Shown piece after piece: positions 16,636-25,771 of a DNA stretch of 64,000 nucleotides. This stretch comes from Acidobacteriota bacterium (GTDB lineage: Bacteria; Acidobacteriota; Terriglobia; UBA7540). The stretch's first letter is position 1; each line of letters starts with the position of its first letter. The notes beneath the pieces were generated by a model, which had not been told where the DNA came from, searched no databases, and was given only the letters and a program-made list of their open reading frames with translations. The stretch lies in NCBI GenBank assembly GCA_021838785.1, contig JAKCCV010000007.1, positions 84,853 through 148,852 on the forward strand, given 5' to 3'. Both the position numbers and the translations under genes were made by a program.

Positions 16636-17733
16636 TCAGCCCTCCACCTTGTTGCCAGCCCCGTCCTGCTCGACCAGTTTCCATTGGTCGGGCAGCAGTT
16701 CGGCGAGTCGGCTTTGGGGATGTGAACTGATGCGCGCGAAGAGGTCGCGCAGGTAAGCCGCCACTTCGGGCAGCTGGCGATCTCCAATGTAATGAACAAA
16801 GTTAATTGGGTCGTCGCGCCCCGCCAGGTTCAGCAACTGGTGCGGGTCGGCGGCAAAACTGTACATCTGATATTCCCGGTAGCGAGTACTGCCAGGATCA
16901 CTCCTTCCGTTGCCGTTGGGAGCTACGACGCAATAGGTCCACTCGTCGGTTCGCAGCGCCCGTGCCACCATCGTTTCGCTGATCTGAATAAAAATGTCAT
17001 CTCGCCATTTCTCTCGCGCATCTGAATGATTATTGATAAGAGCTAGAAAACTTTGGCCGCGTACGGAGTGCGGCTTATCAATACGCAATATATCCAGCAA
17101 AGTAGGCATGACATCAACCATGCTGACCAAATCACGAACCATCCGTGACTGATTCAACCCAGGGCCTTGCAACACCAACGGAATGTGAATCGAACTTCCG
17201 TGTGGACTGAGCTTATGCCTCCGGTTCCGTGTCCGGAAATGGCAGCCGTGATCACTGATGAACATCACAATCGTTTCATCCTCCAGGTTCTCTTCGGCAA
17301 GCGTTTTCAGAAGTGTTCCTACCGATTCGTCAATGCTCTTGATGTTGCCGTAGTAGCCGGGAAGCTGTGCCTGCCAGTCTCCTGGAAAGAAACGCAAGTC
17401 TTCCGGGGCAATAGGGTTTTGATAGTGTTCCCGATAGCCTTTGGGCGGCAAAAATGCTTGAACGTCATTCTGCTCATGTGGCTCCAGTTGAGAGACTACT
17501 AATAGAAACGGCTTCCGATGCTTTTGCCTCAGGAAGCGCACGGCGAGGCTCGTTATATACTCTGCCCTGAAGACGCCTTCGAAATGCATGGGCTTCCCAT
17601 CGCCGTCCCACAAGGTCCCTTCATAAGGATGCGAGGTCAACTCTAGCGCATTTGAAGCCTGCCACAAGTCTTTGAATCCGCCCCGGAATTCGGGTGGCAC
17701 AAAGCCGTAGCCTTTCGGATTGGAATAGGGCAT
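16636..17733 (-). pseudogene. Sulfatase (alkaline-phosphatase superfamily), 5' end removed by an IS element
   Basis: The C-terminal about 365 residues of a sulfatase. The second half of the active site is visible: MFISDHGCHFRTRNRRHKL with the Asp-His metal ligands, and SPHGSSIHIPLVLQGPG. Then come DVMPTLLDI and a WTYCVVAPNG core close to the end. The N-terminal third, including the CxPSR sulfatase signature that becomes formylglycine, is missing. The sulfatase homology stops exactly at the IS boundary (17733/17734); residues upstream of it in the open frame are translated transposon sequence. Activity is not expected. Confidence 0.85.
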
Positions 17734-18294
17734 TAGTAATACTAGGTTAAGTATGTGTTGATCTCCCGACCGGTGGCTGCTACGCTGGCGGCATGACACC
17801 GCGAAGCTTGAAAGAACTCGAGGCCCGGTTGACCCATTTTCTCGAAGAACTGCTGGAACCGACGGGGCGCAGCGAGCGGCGCCACTGAGCACGCCTTTAT
17901 GTCGAAGGGTTGCTGCTGGACGGCGAGCGTAAGTCGATTGAGCCGATGGCCAGCCGCCTCAAAGGCGCCGATGTGCAGGCCTTGCGCCAGTTCGTGGGCC
18001 AACGCCCGCTGGCGGATCGAACAGGACTATCGCGAATTGAAAGGAGAACTGGGGCTGGACCATTACGAAGGCCGCCAGTGGCTTGGCTGGCATCATCACG
18101 TCTGCTTGGTGACGATGGCCTACGCCTTTCTCCGCTTCGAGCAGGCACGCCTTAAAAAAAACTTCTGGTGCGACCTGGAGCCTGCCCCGCGCCCGTCGGC
18201 AGCTCCTTGCCCTGCTGATTAGACTCAGTGGACGTTGCGCGTGGTGCCTTACAGAGTTCACGGACACCTCGTAGAACTTAACCGAGTATTACTA
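17734..18294 (+). mobile_element. Internally deleted IS701-like insertion sequence
   Basis: 561 bases bounded by 18-base inverted repeats, TAGTAATACTAGGTTAAG at 17734-17751 and CTTAACCGAGTATTACTA at 18277-18294 (17 of 18 complementary). It encloses a broken transposase. Flanking 4-8 bases do not match as a target duplication, and different damaged genes lie on each side, so the element probably mediated a deletion between them rather than sitting in a simple insertion site. Confidence 0.8.
17793..18274 (+). pseudogene. IS701-family (DDE) transposase relic
   Basis: The start MTPRSLKELEARLTHFLEEL and LLEPTGRSERRH is typical of IS701-group transposases. A nonsense codon (TGA, 17886-17888) follows, then LYVEGLLLDGERKSIEPMAS, and the frame shifts. 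After a large internal deletion removing most of the catalytic core, the C-terminal signature RIEQDYRELKGELGLDHYEG and WHHHVCLVTMAYAFL appears. After another shift the ending CAWCLTEFTDTS closes at 18274. At least three lesions; not functional. Confidence 0.85.
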
Positions 18295-18848
18295 CCAGGG
18301 GACGGGGTGCGTGCGCCAGGGAGACAGTGTGGTCTGTCCGCCGTTCGATGTCCAGTTGGCGGTGGACGCCGCCGGTAGCGCCGGGCCGCCGCAAAAGCAG
18401 TCCTACGCCGATTGCGTCAAAAATCTGGCGAATGTTGACAGCATTCAAAACTTGACACATGCAGGAAATGGTTTCCTAGCAAGCGCTTTTCTTTCAAACA
18501 CCTTCTCTTCGTTCATCCAACTGGGGTAGGACATCTCTGCGTTCCGTTTCGGCGCAAGCGGGAACGATATTGCCCAGGCAGCGTTGAGCAACGGGTTAGA
18601 GCCACTTGCGCAGAACGCGGCCCAGAACATACCCAACGTAGCGGTTTCGGCCACGGCTGTCGGCATCACAGCCTCCGAAAATGGAATCCAGGCAACCGCA
18701 ACAAGTGTCTCAGCCACGCTCCCCTTTTGGAACAGTGGCTCAGGCCGGTGCCAGAGTGTTGGCCGACGTGTTCACTAGGGAGACCATTTTCGACGCTGGC
18801 ATCGCGCTTGGAGCATCAGCCGTATGTGCAATTCCGGAAATTCGCTAA
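18295..18848 (+). pseudogene. C-terminal fragment of a large (possibly RHS-type) secreted protein
   Basis: Directly to the right of the IS end, an open frame without start reads CVRQGDSVVCPPFDVQLAVD, then QKQSYADCVKNLANVDSIQN and NGFLASAFLSNTFSSFIQLG. After a TAG (18527-18529) it continues DISAFRFGASGNDIAQAALS and QNAAQNIPNVAVSATAVGIT. A one-base insertion near 18725 must be skipped to reach the natural end FTRETIFDAGIALGASAVCA. The low-complexity Ala/Asn/Ser style and the final FD-A-alkyl-CA motif resemble tails of acidobacterial RHS-repeat proteins; this is a weak resemblance. It is truncated by the IS, with one stop and one frameshift. Confidence 0.4.
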
Positions 18849-18863
18849 TTCAAAGGACGAGCG

Positions 18864-19199
18864 ATGGGTGTGCCACCGTCTCGATTAATAGCTGACCTGC
18901 TCGGCGCGAGCGTCGGCGTCTGGGGTATTTGGAACCTCTTGCGAAAACAGCACAAGCTGCGAGGAGCTGCTCGCACTTTGAGATGGGCAGTCGTTGTGTT
19001 GGGAGCAGCGGTGTTTGGGGCCTATCAGAGCGGAATGCTTGGCGCACATTGGGTCATAGGAGTACTTGGGCTTTGGGCAGCATGCTTTTTCTTTGCATTT
19101 CCGGATATTTCGTTCTATCTCGTGACGGGGTGTCAGAAGCCAACCGGATGGCCGCGCGGGCCCCAGTCCGCCGATAGGCATCGCTTCAGGGTTGTGTGA
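18864..19199 (+). CDS. Small membrane protein of unknown function
   Basis: 111 residues starting at an ATG with AAAGGACG upstream, 15 bases after the preceding fragment. Two or three hydrophobic helices are visible (ADLLGASVGVWGIWNLL, LRWAVVVLGAAVFGAY, WVIGVLGLWAACFFFAF) with a basic linker RKQHKLRGAARTLR. Its position right after the C-terminus of a possible RHS-type protein is where an immunity or export partner would be, but nothing in the sequence proves that. No family recognised. Confidence 0.5.
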   Translation: MGVPPSRLIADLLGASVGVWGIWNLLRKQHKLRGAARTLRWAVVVLGAAVFGAYQSGMLGAHWVIGVLGLWAACFFFAFPDISFYLVTGCQKPTGWPRGPQSADRHRFRVV

Positions 19200-19520
19200 A
19201 CCGAACCGGCTTGCCGAGCGACAGTCCGGGGCCTTTATCTGTTGGCCGCCTCTCTCTTCCTCTTTACGCACTTTATGCCACACTACCGTTCCACGCCGGT
19301 TGGGTCGGTAAGCTCGTGCGTATCGGGGTGCTGCAGCTCGACCTTCGTCTATGGCACCGACCTGCAAGCGGTCACCCTTTTCGGAGGCACACTTTCTGCG
19401 GCCGCTCCCCCGCGCCCCGTGTCGGGAATCGGCGCTATGGTGTATAGTGCAGGGGATGAGAGGTTGCGGAAGAACTCACGAACATTCCGACGATCCAAGG
19501 AATGACGGCGTTCGGAGCAG
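19200..19520. other. Intergenic region before the Crp/Fnr regulator
   Basis: No supportable gene. A TATAGT at 19443-19448 could be a -10 element for the regulator gene, but no good -35 is present at the right distance. Confidence 0.4.
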
Positions 19521-20222
19521 GTGGAGGATGACTTGAAGCCACAGTGCAGCGGTTGTCCAGTTCTCTCCAATGCGCTATTTCGTAGCCTTTCAAGCAAGGA
19601 GACCGAGCGCTTTGCATGTGTTTTTCTCCCCACGCACTACAGGCGAAACCAGATCTTGTTTTTTGAGGAGGGAGCGGCTCAGCATCTCTTCGCGCTGCGT
19701 TCGGGGATGGCAAAGATGGTGAAGCCCCTTGAGAACGGCAAAGAGCGCATCGTGCGAGTACTGCTTCCGGGAGACATTTTCGGGCTTGAAGCACTCTGCC
19801 ATAGCACTTATCCGCTGACCTGTGTCGTACTTCAGGAGTCCGAAATTTGCTCCGTCTCTCGCGACCAGTTTCTTGCTTTCTTGCGCGCCAACCCCGATAT
19901 CGCGCTGAAGATGATTCAGTTCCTCGTCGAAGAGGCCACCCAAGTTCGCCGACAGATTACAAGCATGAGCTTTAAAGATGCGCAAAGGAGGCTGGCGACG
20001 TTCTTACTCTCCTTAATATCGGCGGACCGGCCATCCGGTTCCGGCCCATGTCGGCTGACGTTGCCTCTCTCGGGCCAGGAAATCGGGGAACTCTTGGAAC
20101 TTTCCTCAGAAACGGTCAGCCGCGCGTGGGCCGGGCTTCGGCGGGCAGGGCTGGTAGATAAGCGGGGTCGAATGGTAGCGATTCAAGACCTGGCCGGTCT
20201 CGAGAACCTCGCGCAGAGGTGA
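19521..20222 (+). CDS. Crp/Fnr-family transcriptional regulator
   Basis: 233 residues. The N-terminal CxxC (QCSGCP, about 9-12) is followed by a cyclic-nucleotide-binding-like beta roll (LFFEEGAAQHLFALRSGMAK, then VRVLLPGDIFGLEALC). The long dimer helix is RANPDIALKMIQFLVEEATQ. The C-terminal winged helix has the HTH LSGQEIGELLELSSETVSRA. Four N-terminal-half cysteines (9, 12, 33 and in ALCHST) could in principle hold an Fe-S cluster as in FNR, but the spacing is not canonical. The start is GTG at 19521; a TTG at 19533 with GAGGAT upstream is equally plausible. Located before the exported redox cluster, with an Fnr-type palindrome between them, so it is a candidate regulator of that cluster. 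Confidence 0.85.
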   Translation: MEDDLKPQCSGCPVLSNALFRSLSSKETERFACVFLPTHYRRNQILFFEEGAAQHLFALRSGMAKMVKPLENGKERIVRVLLPGDIFGLEALCHSTYPLTCVVLQESEICSVSRDQFLAFLRANPDIALKMIQFLVEEATQVRRQITSMSFKDAQRRLATFLLSLISADRPSGSGPCRLTLPLSGQEIGELLELSSETVSRAWAGLRRAGLVDKRGRMVAIQDLAGLENLAQR

Positions 20223-20382
20223 GTTCCACGAGAAGCCAGGCTGCGCAGTCCAACGCCCCGACCAACCCCACATTTTGCCGCCGACATTTCAGCCAGGAAA
20301 TGACAAGGCATCCCCATAGGTCATTATAGCCCCGCCCCCAAAAAGGTTATCATGTTGCCTTAAAAAGGCTAGTTCAGCCAGA

Positions 20383-20396
20383 TTGACCACCGTCAT
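20383..20396. promoter_or_regulatory. Fnr/Dnr-type palindrome upstream of the redox cluster
   Basis: TTGAC-CACC-GTCAT fits the TTGAN6TCAA consensus of Crp/Fnr-type sites except for the last base. It lies 160 bases after the regulator gene and about 100 bases before the first gene of the cluster. A separate AATGAC-N15-GTCATT inverted repeat is at about 20308-20334. Which protein binds is inferred. Confidence 0.45.
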
Positions 20397-20480
20397 CTGG
20401 TTTCTTGCAGTGTGTCATAGACGCCTCGCTGTCACTTTGGGGAGTATCGCAGGCGCACGAACTGCGTTTGCGTCGGGAGA

Positions 20481-22037
20481 TTGCGAGGTTCATTGCCAGG
20501 TTCGAATCGCGCCGCTAGGGAAGCATCATGCATCGGCAGGCGGCTGAACAAACCCACACGCTATGAAGGTGGGAGAAAAGGCACGGCCAGCCATGAACGG
20601 AGGACGACGGTCCTAGTAATTATTCTTGCGCTTGCATGTGGAGGGCAACGGGCGTCGTCTCAAGTGTTTCCCGCCAGCAAGAGGAAAACCCTCCCCGACC
20701 TCATCTTTGTCCAAGCATCTGTTGTTCACCCTGGAGGGTTAGACCTGGGGTTTCCGGACGGAAGCCGTCTGGTGCGCCTCGAGCGGGGAACCGGGACTGT
20801 CAAGCTCAAGAACTTGATTCCCAAGTTCTTTGCCGCGGCCGATCCGATCATCTCGTTCGATGGCGCGAAAATCTTCTTTTCCGGCCGGAAGTCATCCCAC
20901 GCCCGCTGGCAGGTCTGGACCATGAATGCCGACGGTTCCAATCTTCGCCAGCTCACGCATTGTCCGGGCGGCTGTTTCAGTCCGGTATGTCTTCCTCGGG
21001 GTCGAATTGCATTCACTGAGATTGCAGGAAAAGGTTCAGGCCGGTGGTCAGCCGTCTATGTCTCCAAAGAGGATGGCACAAACGCCCATCCCATTACGTT
21101 TGGTCCGGGCAACTTTCGGACTGAGACGGTGCTCCTCAACGGGCGGCTCGTAGTTTCAGCAGATGAGCCTCTCGTTCCTCATGGACCGGCGGGAGTCGGG
21201 CGCGCTCTTTATTGGATGAACCCGGACGGATCCGAACTCACGCTACTGCGGCAGTTCCGGCAGGGAGACGTTGTCCGGACTGAAGCTGACGAGTTGGACA
21301 ATGGTGTGCTCTTGTTTGTGGAGAGGGGAGGCGCTGGAGGGAGAGAGAGCGGCGGACGGCTGGCCTGGATTCGTCGTGGGCGACTGCATAGTGCTCTACT
21401 TACAGATCCTCAGACCGTCTATTGGTCGGCGAACGAGCTTGGCGGCGACTCGCTCGTGGTGTCGAAAGAGGACGAGAAGGCAGGGTCTGTTAGCGGCAGA
21501 TTCGATCTTTATGCTTTCAACCTCAAGCGCAAGGCGCTCGGCGACCTCATCTATGGAGACCCGACATTTTCCAGCGTTCAACCGGTTGCGCTCAAAGCAC
21601 GCCCGGCGCCGCGATATTACTGGAGCATTCTCCACCCCGGCATGAGTACGGGACGGATTCTTTGTTTGGACGCTTATCTCTCGTCGGAGGCGCCAGCAGG
21701 CCGATTAGGCGGGCGCATCTCAAAAGTCCGCGTTATTGAGCTTCAATCTTCGGGCCACGAAAAGCGTCTGGGCGACGCGCCGGTGCAGGAGGACGGGTCG
21801 TTCTATATTCGCGTTCCCGCTGACCGGCCTATCCGTTTTGCGCTCTTAAGCGCCCAAGACCACCTAATCCAAGCCCAGCAAAGCTGGATTTGGGTGCGGC
21901 CGGGCGAGGATCGGGGATGCCTGGGTTGCCATGAGAGTCCCGCTCTCACGCCACGGGACCACTGGCCACTGGCGCTCCGACGATTCAACGGACCGACACC
22001 CGTAGGGTTACCCATTCGACCGAAACCGGCACACTGA
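20481..22037 (+). CDS. Exported mono-haem propeller protein, HzsA-like
   Basis: About 518 residues, probably periplasmic. A signal peptide (RRTTVLVIILALACGGQRASS) precedes WD40/PD40-type propeller blades, e.g. QVWTMNADGSNLRQLTHCPG and YWMNPDGSELTLLRQF. Towards the C-terminus is a domain with GSFYIRVPADRPIRFALLS and WIWVRPGEDRGCLGCHE, whose CLGCH is a c-type haem site. This domain order matches the alpha-subunit family of hydrazine synthase, a group that also occurs in many non-anammox bacteria with unknown roles. No HzsB/C homologue is present, so hydrazine synthesis is not implied. The start is uncertain: only TTG codons (20481, 20493) are in frame before the signal peptide. First gene of a ten-gene same-strand cluster. 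Confidence 0.6.
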   Translation: MRGSLPGSNRAAREASCIGRRLNKPTRYEGGRKGTASHERRTTVLVIILALACGGQRASSQVFPASKRKTLPDLIFVQASVVHPGGLDLGFPDGSRLVRLERGTGTVKLKNLIPKFFAAADPIISFDGAKIFFSGRKSSHARWQVWTMNADGSNLRQLTHCPGGCFSPVCLPRGRIAFTEIAGKGSGRWSAVYVSKEDGTNAHPITFGPGNFRTETVLLNGRLVVSADEPLVPHGPAGVGRALYWMNPDGSELTLLRQFRQGDVVRTEADELDNGVLLFVERGGAGGRESGGRLAWIRRGRLHSALLTDPQTVYWSANELGGDSLVVSKEDEKAGSVSGRFDLYAFNLKRKALGDLIYGDPTFSSVQPVALKARPAPRYYWSILHPGMSTGRILCLDAYLSSEAPAGRLGGRISKVRVIELQSSGHEKRLGDAPVQEDGSFYIRVPADRPIRFALLSAQDHLIQAQQSWIWVRPGEDRGCLGCHESPALTPRDHWPLALRRFNGPTPVGLPIRPKPAH

Positions 22038-22044
22038 GGAGGCG

Positions 22045-23757
22045 ATGAAACTTTCCCGACGACAATTCGTGGTTTTAGCGGCCGCCGCCAGCTCGGTCGG
22101 GGCGGTCCGAGACCTGTGGGGGCAGCTCCGCCGTCATGCCCGCGACCCTTTGCCTCCTCTACCGCAGTTCGTGGATGTCACCGAAAGGGCAGGAATCCAT
22201 TTCCGGCACTCCTTCGGAGAGAAGAAGCTCAGCTCCATATTGGAGGGAACAGGCTCGGGTTGCGCCTGGATAGACTACAACCACGACGGGTTGTTGGACC
22301 TTTATGTCCTCAGCGGACGTTACACGGAGGGCTTGACGAACCATTCCGCCCCTGACGGCGTGGACGCCACCAATCACCTCTACCGCAACAACGGCGACGG
22401 CACGTTTACAGATGTTACAGCCCAGGCCGGCGTGCCGGGGCATGGGATGGCGACCGGGGTGACGGTCGGAGATTACGACAACGACGGGAACGATGACATC
22501 TATGTCACCGGCTACAATTTCTCGATTCTGTATCACAACAACGGCGACGGAACCTTCAGCGACGTCACAGCGCACGCGGGTGTGGAGAACCCATTTTTTG
22601 GCATTGGCACAGCCTTCCTTGACTACGACCGTGACGGACACTTGGATCTGTTCGTTGGAAATTATTTGAGGTTTGATCCCAACTATCGCTATTACTATTC
22701 AGCCAAGCACTATCCCGGGCCCCTCGACTACGTGCCTGAAACAAGCCGGCTTTTCCATAACAACGGTGACGGGACCTTCAGCGACGTGTCAGCCGCTTCC
22801 GGTATCGGCAGACTGCCAGGCCGGGCGATGGGGGTGACGGTCGGAGATTATAACAATGACGGATGGCCAGACATTTATGTGGCCAATGACACGATGCGGA
22901 GTTATCTGTGGCGGAATAATCGCGACGGAACGTTTACGAACGTTGCGGAAGATGTCAACGTGGCTTATGGCCAGAATGGCGAAGCTACAACTGCCATGGG
23001 CCCCATCTTTGGCGACTACAACAATGATGGATGGCAGGATCTGTTTGTGTCAGACGCAAACTACCACCGCCTTTTCCGCAATCCCGGCAAATGGCCCGGT
23101 TATTTCTTGGACGTGACCGATGAGACCGGAGTGGGGCGCATCTGTGGCCGCTACACGGGCTGGGGAGATGGCTTCTTTGATTTCGATAATGACGGGTGGA
23201 AGGACCTCTTTATTGTCAACGGCGGGCTAACGTGGCTCATTCCGATGCAGAGCAACTTATTACGCAACAACGGCGGTCGCACATTCAGCGACGTTTCCAA
23301 ACTGGCGGGAACGTTTTTCAGTACGCGATACGTGAGCCGAACAGCTTGCTTCGGGGACTATGATAATGACGGCTACGTTGATGCCTTCATCTCAACACTC
23401 GGTGGGCCAGGAATCCTGCTCCACAATACCCCGTCGGCTGGCCACCGCAACCACTGGCTAACGGTCAAGTTGGTCGGCACCCGAAGTAATCGAAACGGCT
23501 TTGGCTCTAGCCTAGAGGTTGTGGCTGGCGATTCTCGCCAAGTGGTGCAGGCGGTGTCCGCCAGTGGTTATCTTTCCCAAGGCGACCCGCGACCGCATTT
23601 CGGGTTGGGAGAGCACACCGAAGTGGACAGACTCACCATCGAATGGCCGAGTGGGGTCCGACAAGTCCTCGAACGGATCAAGGCCGACCAGATTTTGACG
23701 GTCAAGGAACCGATCAGCGAGGGGCACACGGCTAGCCAACATGATCGGACGGCTTAG
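22045..23757 (+). CDS. CRTAC1-family VCBS/FG-GAP repeat protein with ASPIC/UnbV C-terminus
   Basis: 570 residues with a Tat-type signal (SRRQFVVLAAAASSVGAV). Repeats of the pattern DYNxDGxxDIYV and NNGDGTFxDVTxxAGV fill residues about 50-450 (for example VGDYDNDGNDDIYVTGYNFS). These Ca-binding loops build an integrin-like beta-propeller. The end (VSASGYLSQGDPRPHFGLGE, then IEWPSGVRQVLE) is the ASPIC/UnbV domain. Such proteins are exported and bind calcium, probably as scaffolds or carbohydrate/protein binders; no catalytic role is established. A GAGGAGG site sits just before the ATG, 7 bases after the previous stop, and the next gene overlaps its 3' end, so translation is coupled. Confidence 0.88.
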   Translation: MKLSRRQFVVLAAAASSVGAVRDLWGQLRRHARDPLPPLPQFVDVTERAGIHFRHSFGEKKLSSILEGTGSGCAWIDYNHDGLLDLYVLSGRYTEGLTNHSAPDGVDATNHLYRNNGDGTFTDVTAQAGVPGHGMATGVTVGDYDNDGNDDIYVTGYNFSILYHNNGDGTFSDVTAHAGVENPFFGIGTAFLDYDRDGHLDLFVGNYLRFDPNYRYYYSAKHYPGPLDYVPETSRLFHNNGDGTFSDVSAASGIGRLPGRAMGVTVGDYNNDGWPDIYVANDTMRSYLWRNNRDGTFTNVAEDVNVAYGQNGEATTAMGPIFGDYNNDGWQDLFVSDANYHRLFRNPGKWPGYFLDVTDETGVGRICGRYTGWGDGFFDFDNDGWKDLFIVNGGLTWLIPMQSNLLRNNGGRTFSDVSKLAGTFFSTRYVSRTACFGDYDNDGYVDAFISTLGGPGILLHNTPSAGHRNHWLTVKLVGTRSNRNGFGSSLEVVAGDSRQVVQAVSASGYLSQGDPRPHFGLGEHTEVDRLTIEWPSGVRQVLERIKADQILTVKEPISEGHTASQHDRTA

Positions 23758-25720
23758 AGAAATGAGAGATCGAGCGGGAAGGGCAGGCATGGTGCATCGG
23801 GGTTCACGGTGGGCGATCTCGATCGCGGTGGGCACGCTTTGGCTCCTGGCGCCGAGGCGACTCGCGGCTTCGGGCGCAGGCTGGTCAGGCCGTTGGGCCA
23901 CCGACCCCGGCTATCTCAACCCCATTGACCTGAAGGTATCGCCCCATGGAAGGCGGCTTTATGTGGTTTGCCAAGGTACCGACGCGGTATTGGCGGTGGA
24001 TACTCGGACGCGCCAAGTGGTCGGGCAGGTCAAAGTGGGACAGAAGCCGGAAGGTATTGCCATTTCACCGGATGGAAAGACGCTCTACGTTTCCAACGAG
24101 CACAGCAATAGCGTCAGCGAAATTAGCCTTCGGTCGTTTCAGATTCGCCGGACGCTGAAGACGGGCTGGGCCCCCGTGGGCCTTACAACCGACCGCGCGG
24201 GAAGATATCTCTATGTGGCCAACACTCTGGAGAATGACGTTTCCGTCATTGACCTTTCGACGGGGCGAGAAATCAAACGACTGGAAGCCAGCCGCTTTCC
24301 CGAGTATGTGAAGCTATCGCGGCACGGCGGCCACGTCTATGTTTCAAACTTATTGGCGCGCCTTGGACCCTATTATGACCCGCCGGTTTCCGAGATCACC
24401 GCAATTGACACGCGGAGGCAGGAGGTGTCGGCGCGAATATCCGTGCCTGGAGTCATTCAGTTGCGGCGCATCGCGCAAGTGCCGCGAAGCGCCGGGGGAT
24501 ACTTGCTGGTTCCCTTCATGCGGCCTAAGAACCTCAACGCGCTCATTCAGATTCCGCAAGGTTGGTACCTGACGCACGGCATGGCGGTCATATGGCCGTC
24601 AAAAACAGGCGCGGGTGGGGGGCAGGAACCCCGCGTCGAAGAGGTTCTGCTGGATGATATAGACCATTATTACGCCGACGGGACCGGGGCGGCCACCAGT
24701 CCAAACGGCCGGTGGGCACTGATTACGGCGGCCAGCGCCAACGTCGTTTCAATCATTAACGTGGACCGCCTGAATCGTCTGTTGAAGCAAATTCCCACGC
24801 ACGATCCCAATGCCCTGGCTGATCGGCTGGATTCGGCGCGCCAGTTTGTGGTTGGTCGCCTCCGGACGGGGCGTGACCCAACCGCGGTTGCCGTCTCACC
24901 GAGCGGCCACTTTGCTTACATCACGAACCGTCTGGACGATACCGTGAGCGTGGTGAGCCTGCGCTCGTTGCGTGTCGTTTCGACGATTAACCTCGGTGGC
25001 CCGAAGGAGATTACGATTCTACGCCGCGGCGAGCAACTCTTCCATGACGCGCGATTTTGCTACGAAGGGCAGTTTGCCTGTGTCACCTGCCATCCGCATG
25101 GTGGTCTCTCCGACGGGCTAACGTGGAGCTTTGAAACTCCCAAACTGGGCCATGACGTGGTGCAAAACCGCACCCTGCGCTCCATTGAGGGCACTTCGCC
25201 TTTTAAGTGGAACGGGATGAATCCGAACCTCGAGACTCAAGATGGTCCTCGAACCGCCATGTACATCTTTCGGTCGCAAGGTTTTAGTCCCAACGAAGTG
25301 AGAGATCTGACAAGTTTCCTGCGGTCGCTGCGACTTCCGCCCAACCCCAACGACGACCCGGGCGGAGACCTCACTCCGGCGCAGGCGCGCGGCCGGGCAA
25401 TCTTTTTCCGGACGAAGACCAACGATGGAGCTTTGATTCCGTTAAAAGACCGCTGCTATTACTGCCACGCTCCACTGACGCATTACACGTCGAGGGTGCG
25501 CATGGACGTGGGAACCGCTACGCGGCACGACACGATTCAGTCGTTCGATGTCCCACAACTGCAAGGCGTGTATATGCGAGCGCCTTACCTTCACAACGGC
25601 GAAGCGCTGACGCTCGAAGAGATTTGGACCAAATTCAATCCCCACGATCAGCATGGAATCAGCTCGGACATGAATAAAGCCCAGTTGAACGATTTGGTTG
25701 AGTTTTTGAAAACGCTTTAA
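23741..25720 (+). CDS. YVTN beta-propeller fused to di-haem cytochrome c peroxidase-like domain
   Basis: 659 residues. After an uncleaved or Sec-type N-terminal helix (WAISIAVGTLWLLAP) come YVTN-type propeller blades, e.g. GIAISPDGKTLYVSNEHSNS and AVSPSGHFAYITNRLDDTVS. From about residue 430 a cytochrome domain of the peroxidase/MauG superfamily follows with two haem sites, CVTCHPHG and CYYCHAP. The C-terminal FDVPQLQGVYMRAPYLHNGE is typical of the family. It may oxidise a substrate or pass electrons in the periplasm; the fusion with a propeller suggests a docking surface. The ATG overlaps the CRTAC1 stop by 17 bases. A later ATG (about 23789) directly before MVHRGSRWAISI is a possible alternative start. 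Confidence 0.85.
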   Translation: MIGRLREMRDRAGRAGMVHRGSRWAISIAVGTLWLLAPRRLAASGAGWSGRWATDPGYLNPIDLKVSPHGRRLYVVCQGTDAVLAVDTRTRQVVGQVKVGQKPEGIAISPDGKTLYVSNEHSNSVSEISLRSFQIRRTLKTGWAPVGLTTDRAGRYLYVANTLENDVSVIDLSTGREIKRLEASRFPEYVKLSRHGGHVYVSNLLARLGPYYDPPVSEITAIDTRRQEVSARISVPGVIQLRRIAQVPRSAGGYLLVPFMRPKNLNALIQIPQGWYLTHGMAVIWPSKTGAGGGQEPRVEEVLLDDIDHYYADGTGAATSPNGRWALITAASANVVSIINVDRLNRLLKQIPTHDPNALADRLDSARQFVVGRLRTGRDPTAVAVSPSGHFAYITNRLDDTVSVVSLRSLRVVSTINLGGPKEITILRRGEQLFHDARFCYEGQFACVTCHPHGGLSDGLTWSFETPKLGHDVVQNRTLRSIEGTSPFKWNGMNPNLETQDGPRTAMYIFRSQGFSPNEVRDLTSFLRSLRLPPNPNDDPGGDLTPAQARGRAIFFRTKTNDGALIPLKDRCYYCHAPLTHYTSRVRMDVGTATRHDTIQSFDVPQLQGVYMRAPYLHNGEALTLEEIWTKFNPHDQHGISSDMNKAQLNDLVEFLKTL

Positions 25721-25771
25721 GGAGGACAGGGTTTCACCCAATTCGCCGGTGGGATCACCCTAGGAACCGTC

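Noticed and set aside
17886..17888. TGA in the IS701 transposase as selenocysteine
   Set aside because: Position corresponds to a conserved Trp, other frameshifts and deletions follow, and no hairpin of SECIS type is present.
20481..22037. Anammox-type hydrazine synthesis
   Set aside because: Only a distant HzsA-like protein; no HzsB/C, hydrazine dehydrogenase or anammox context.
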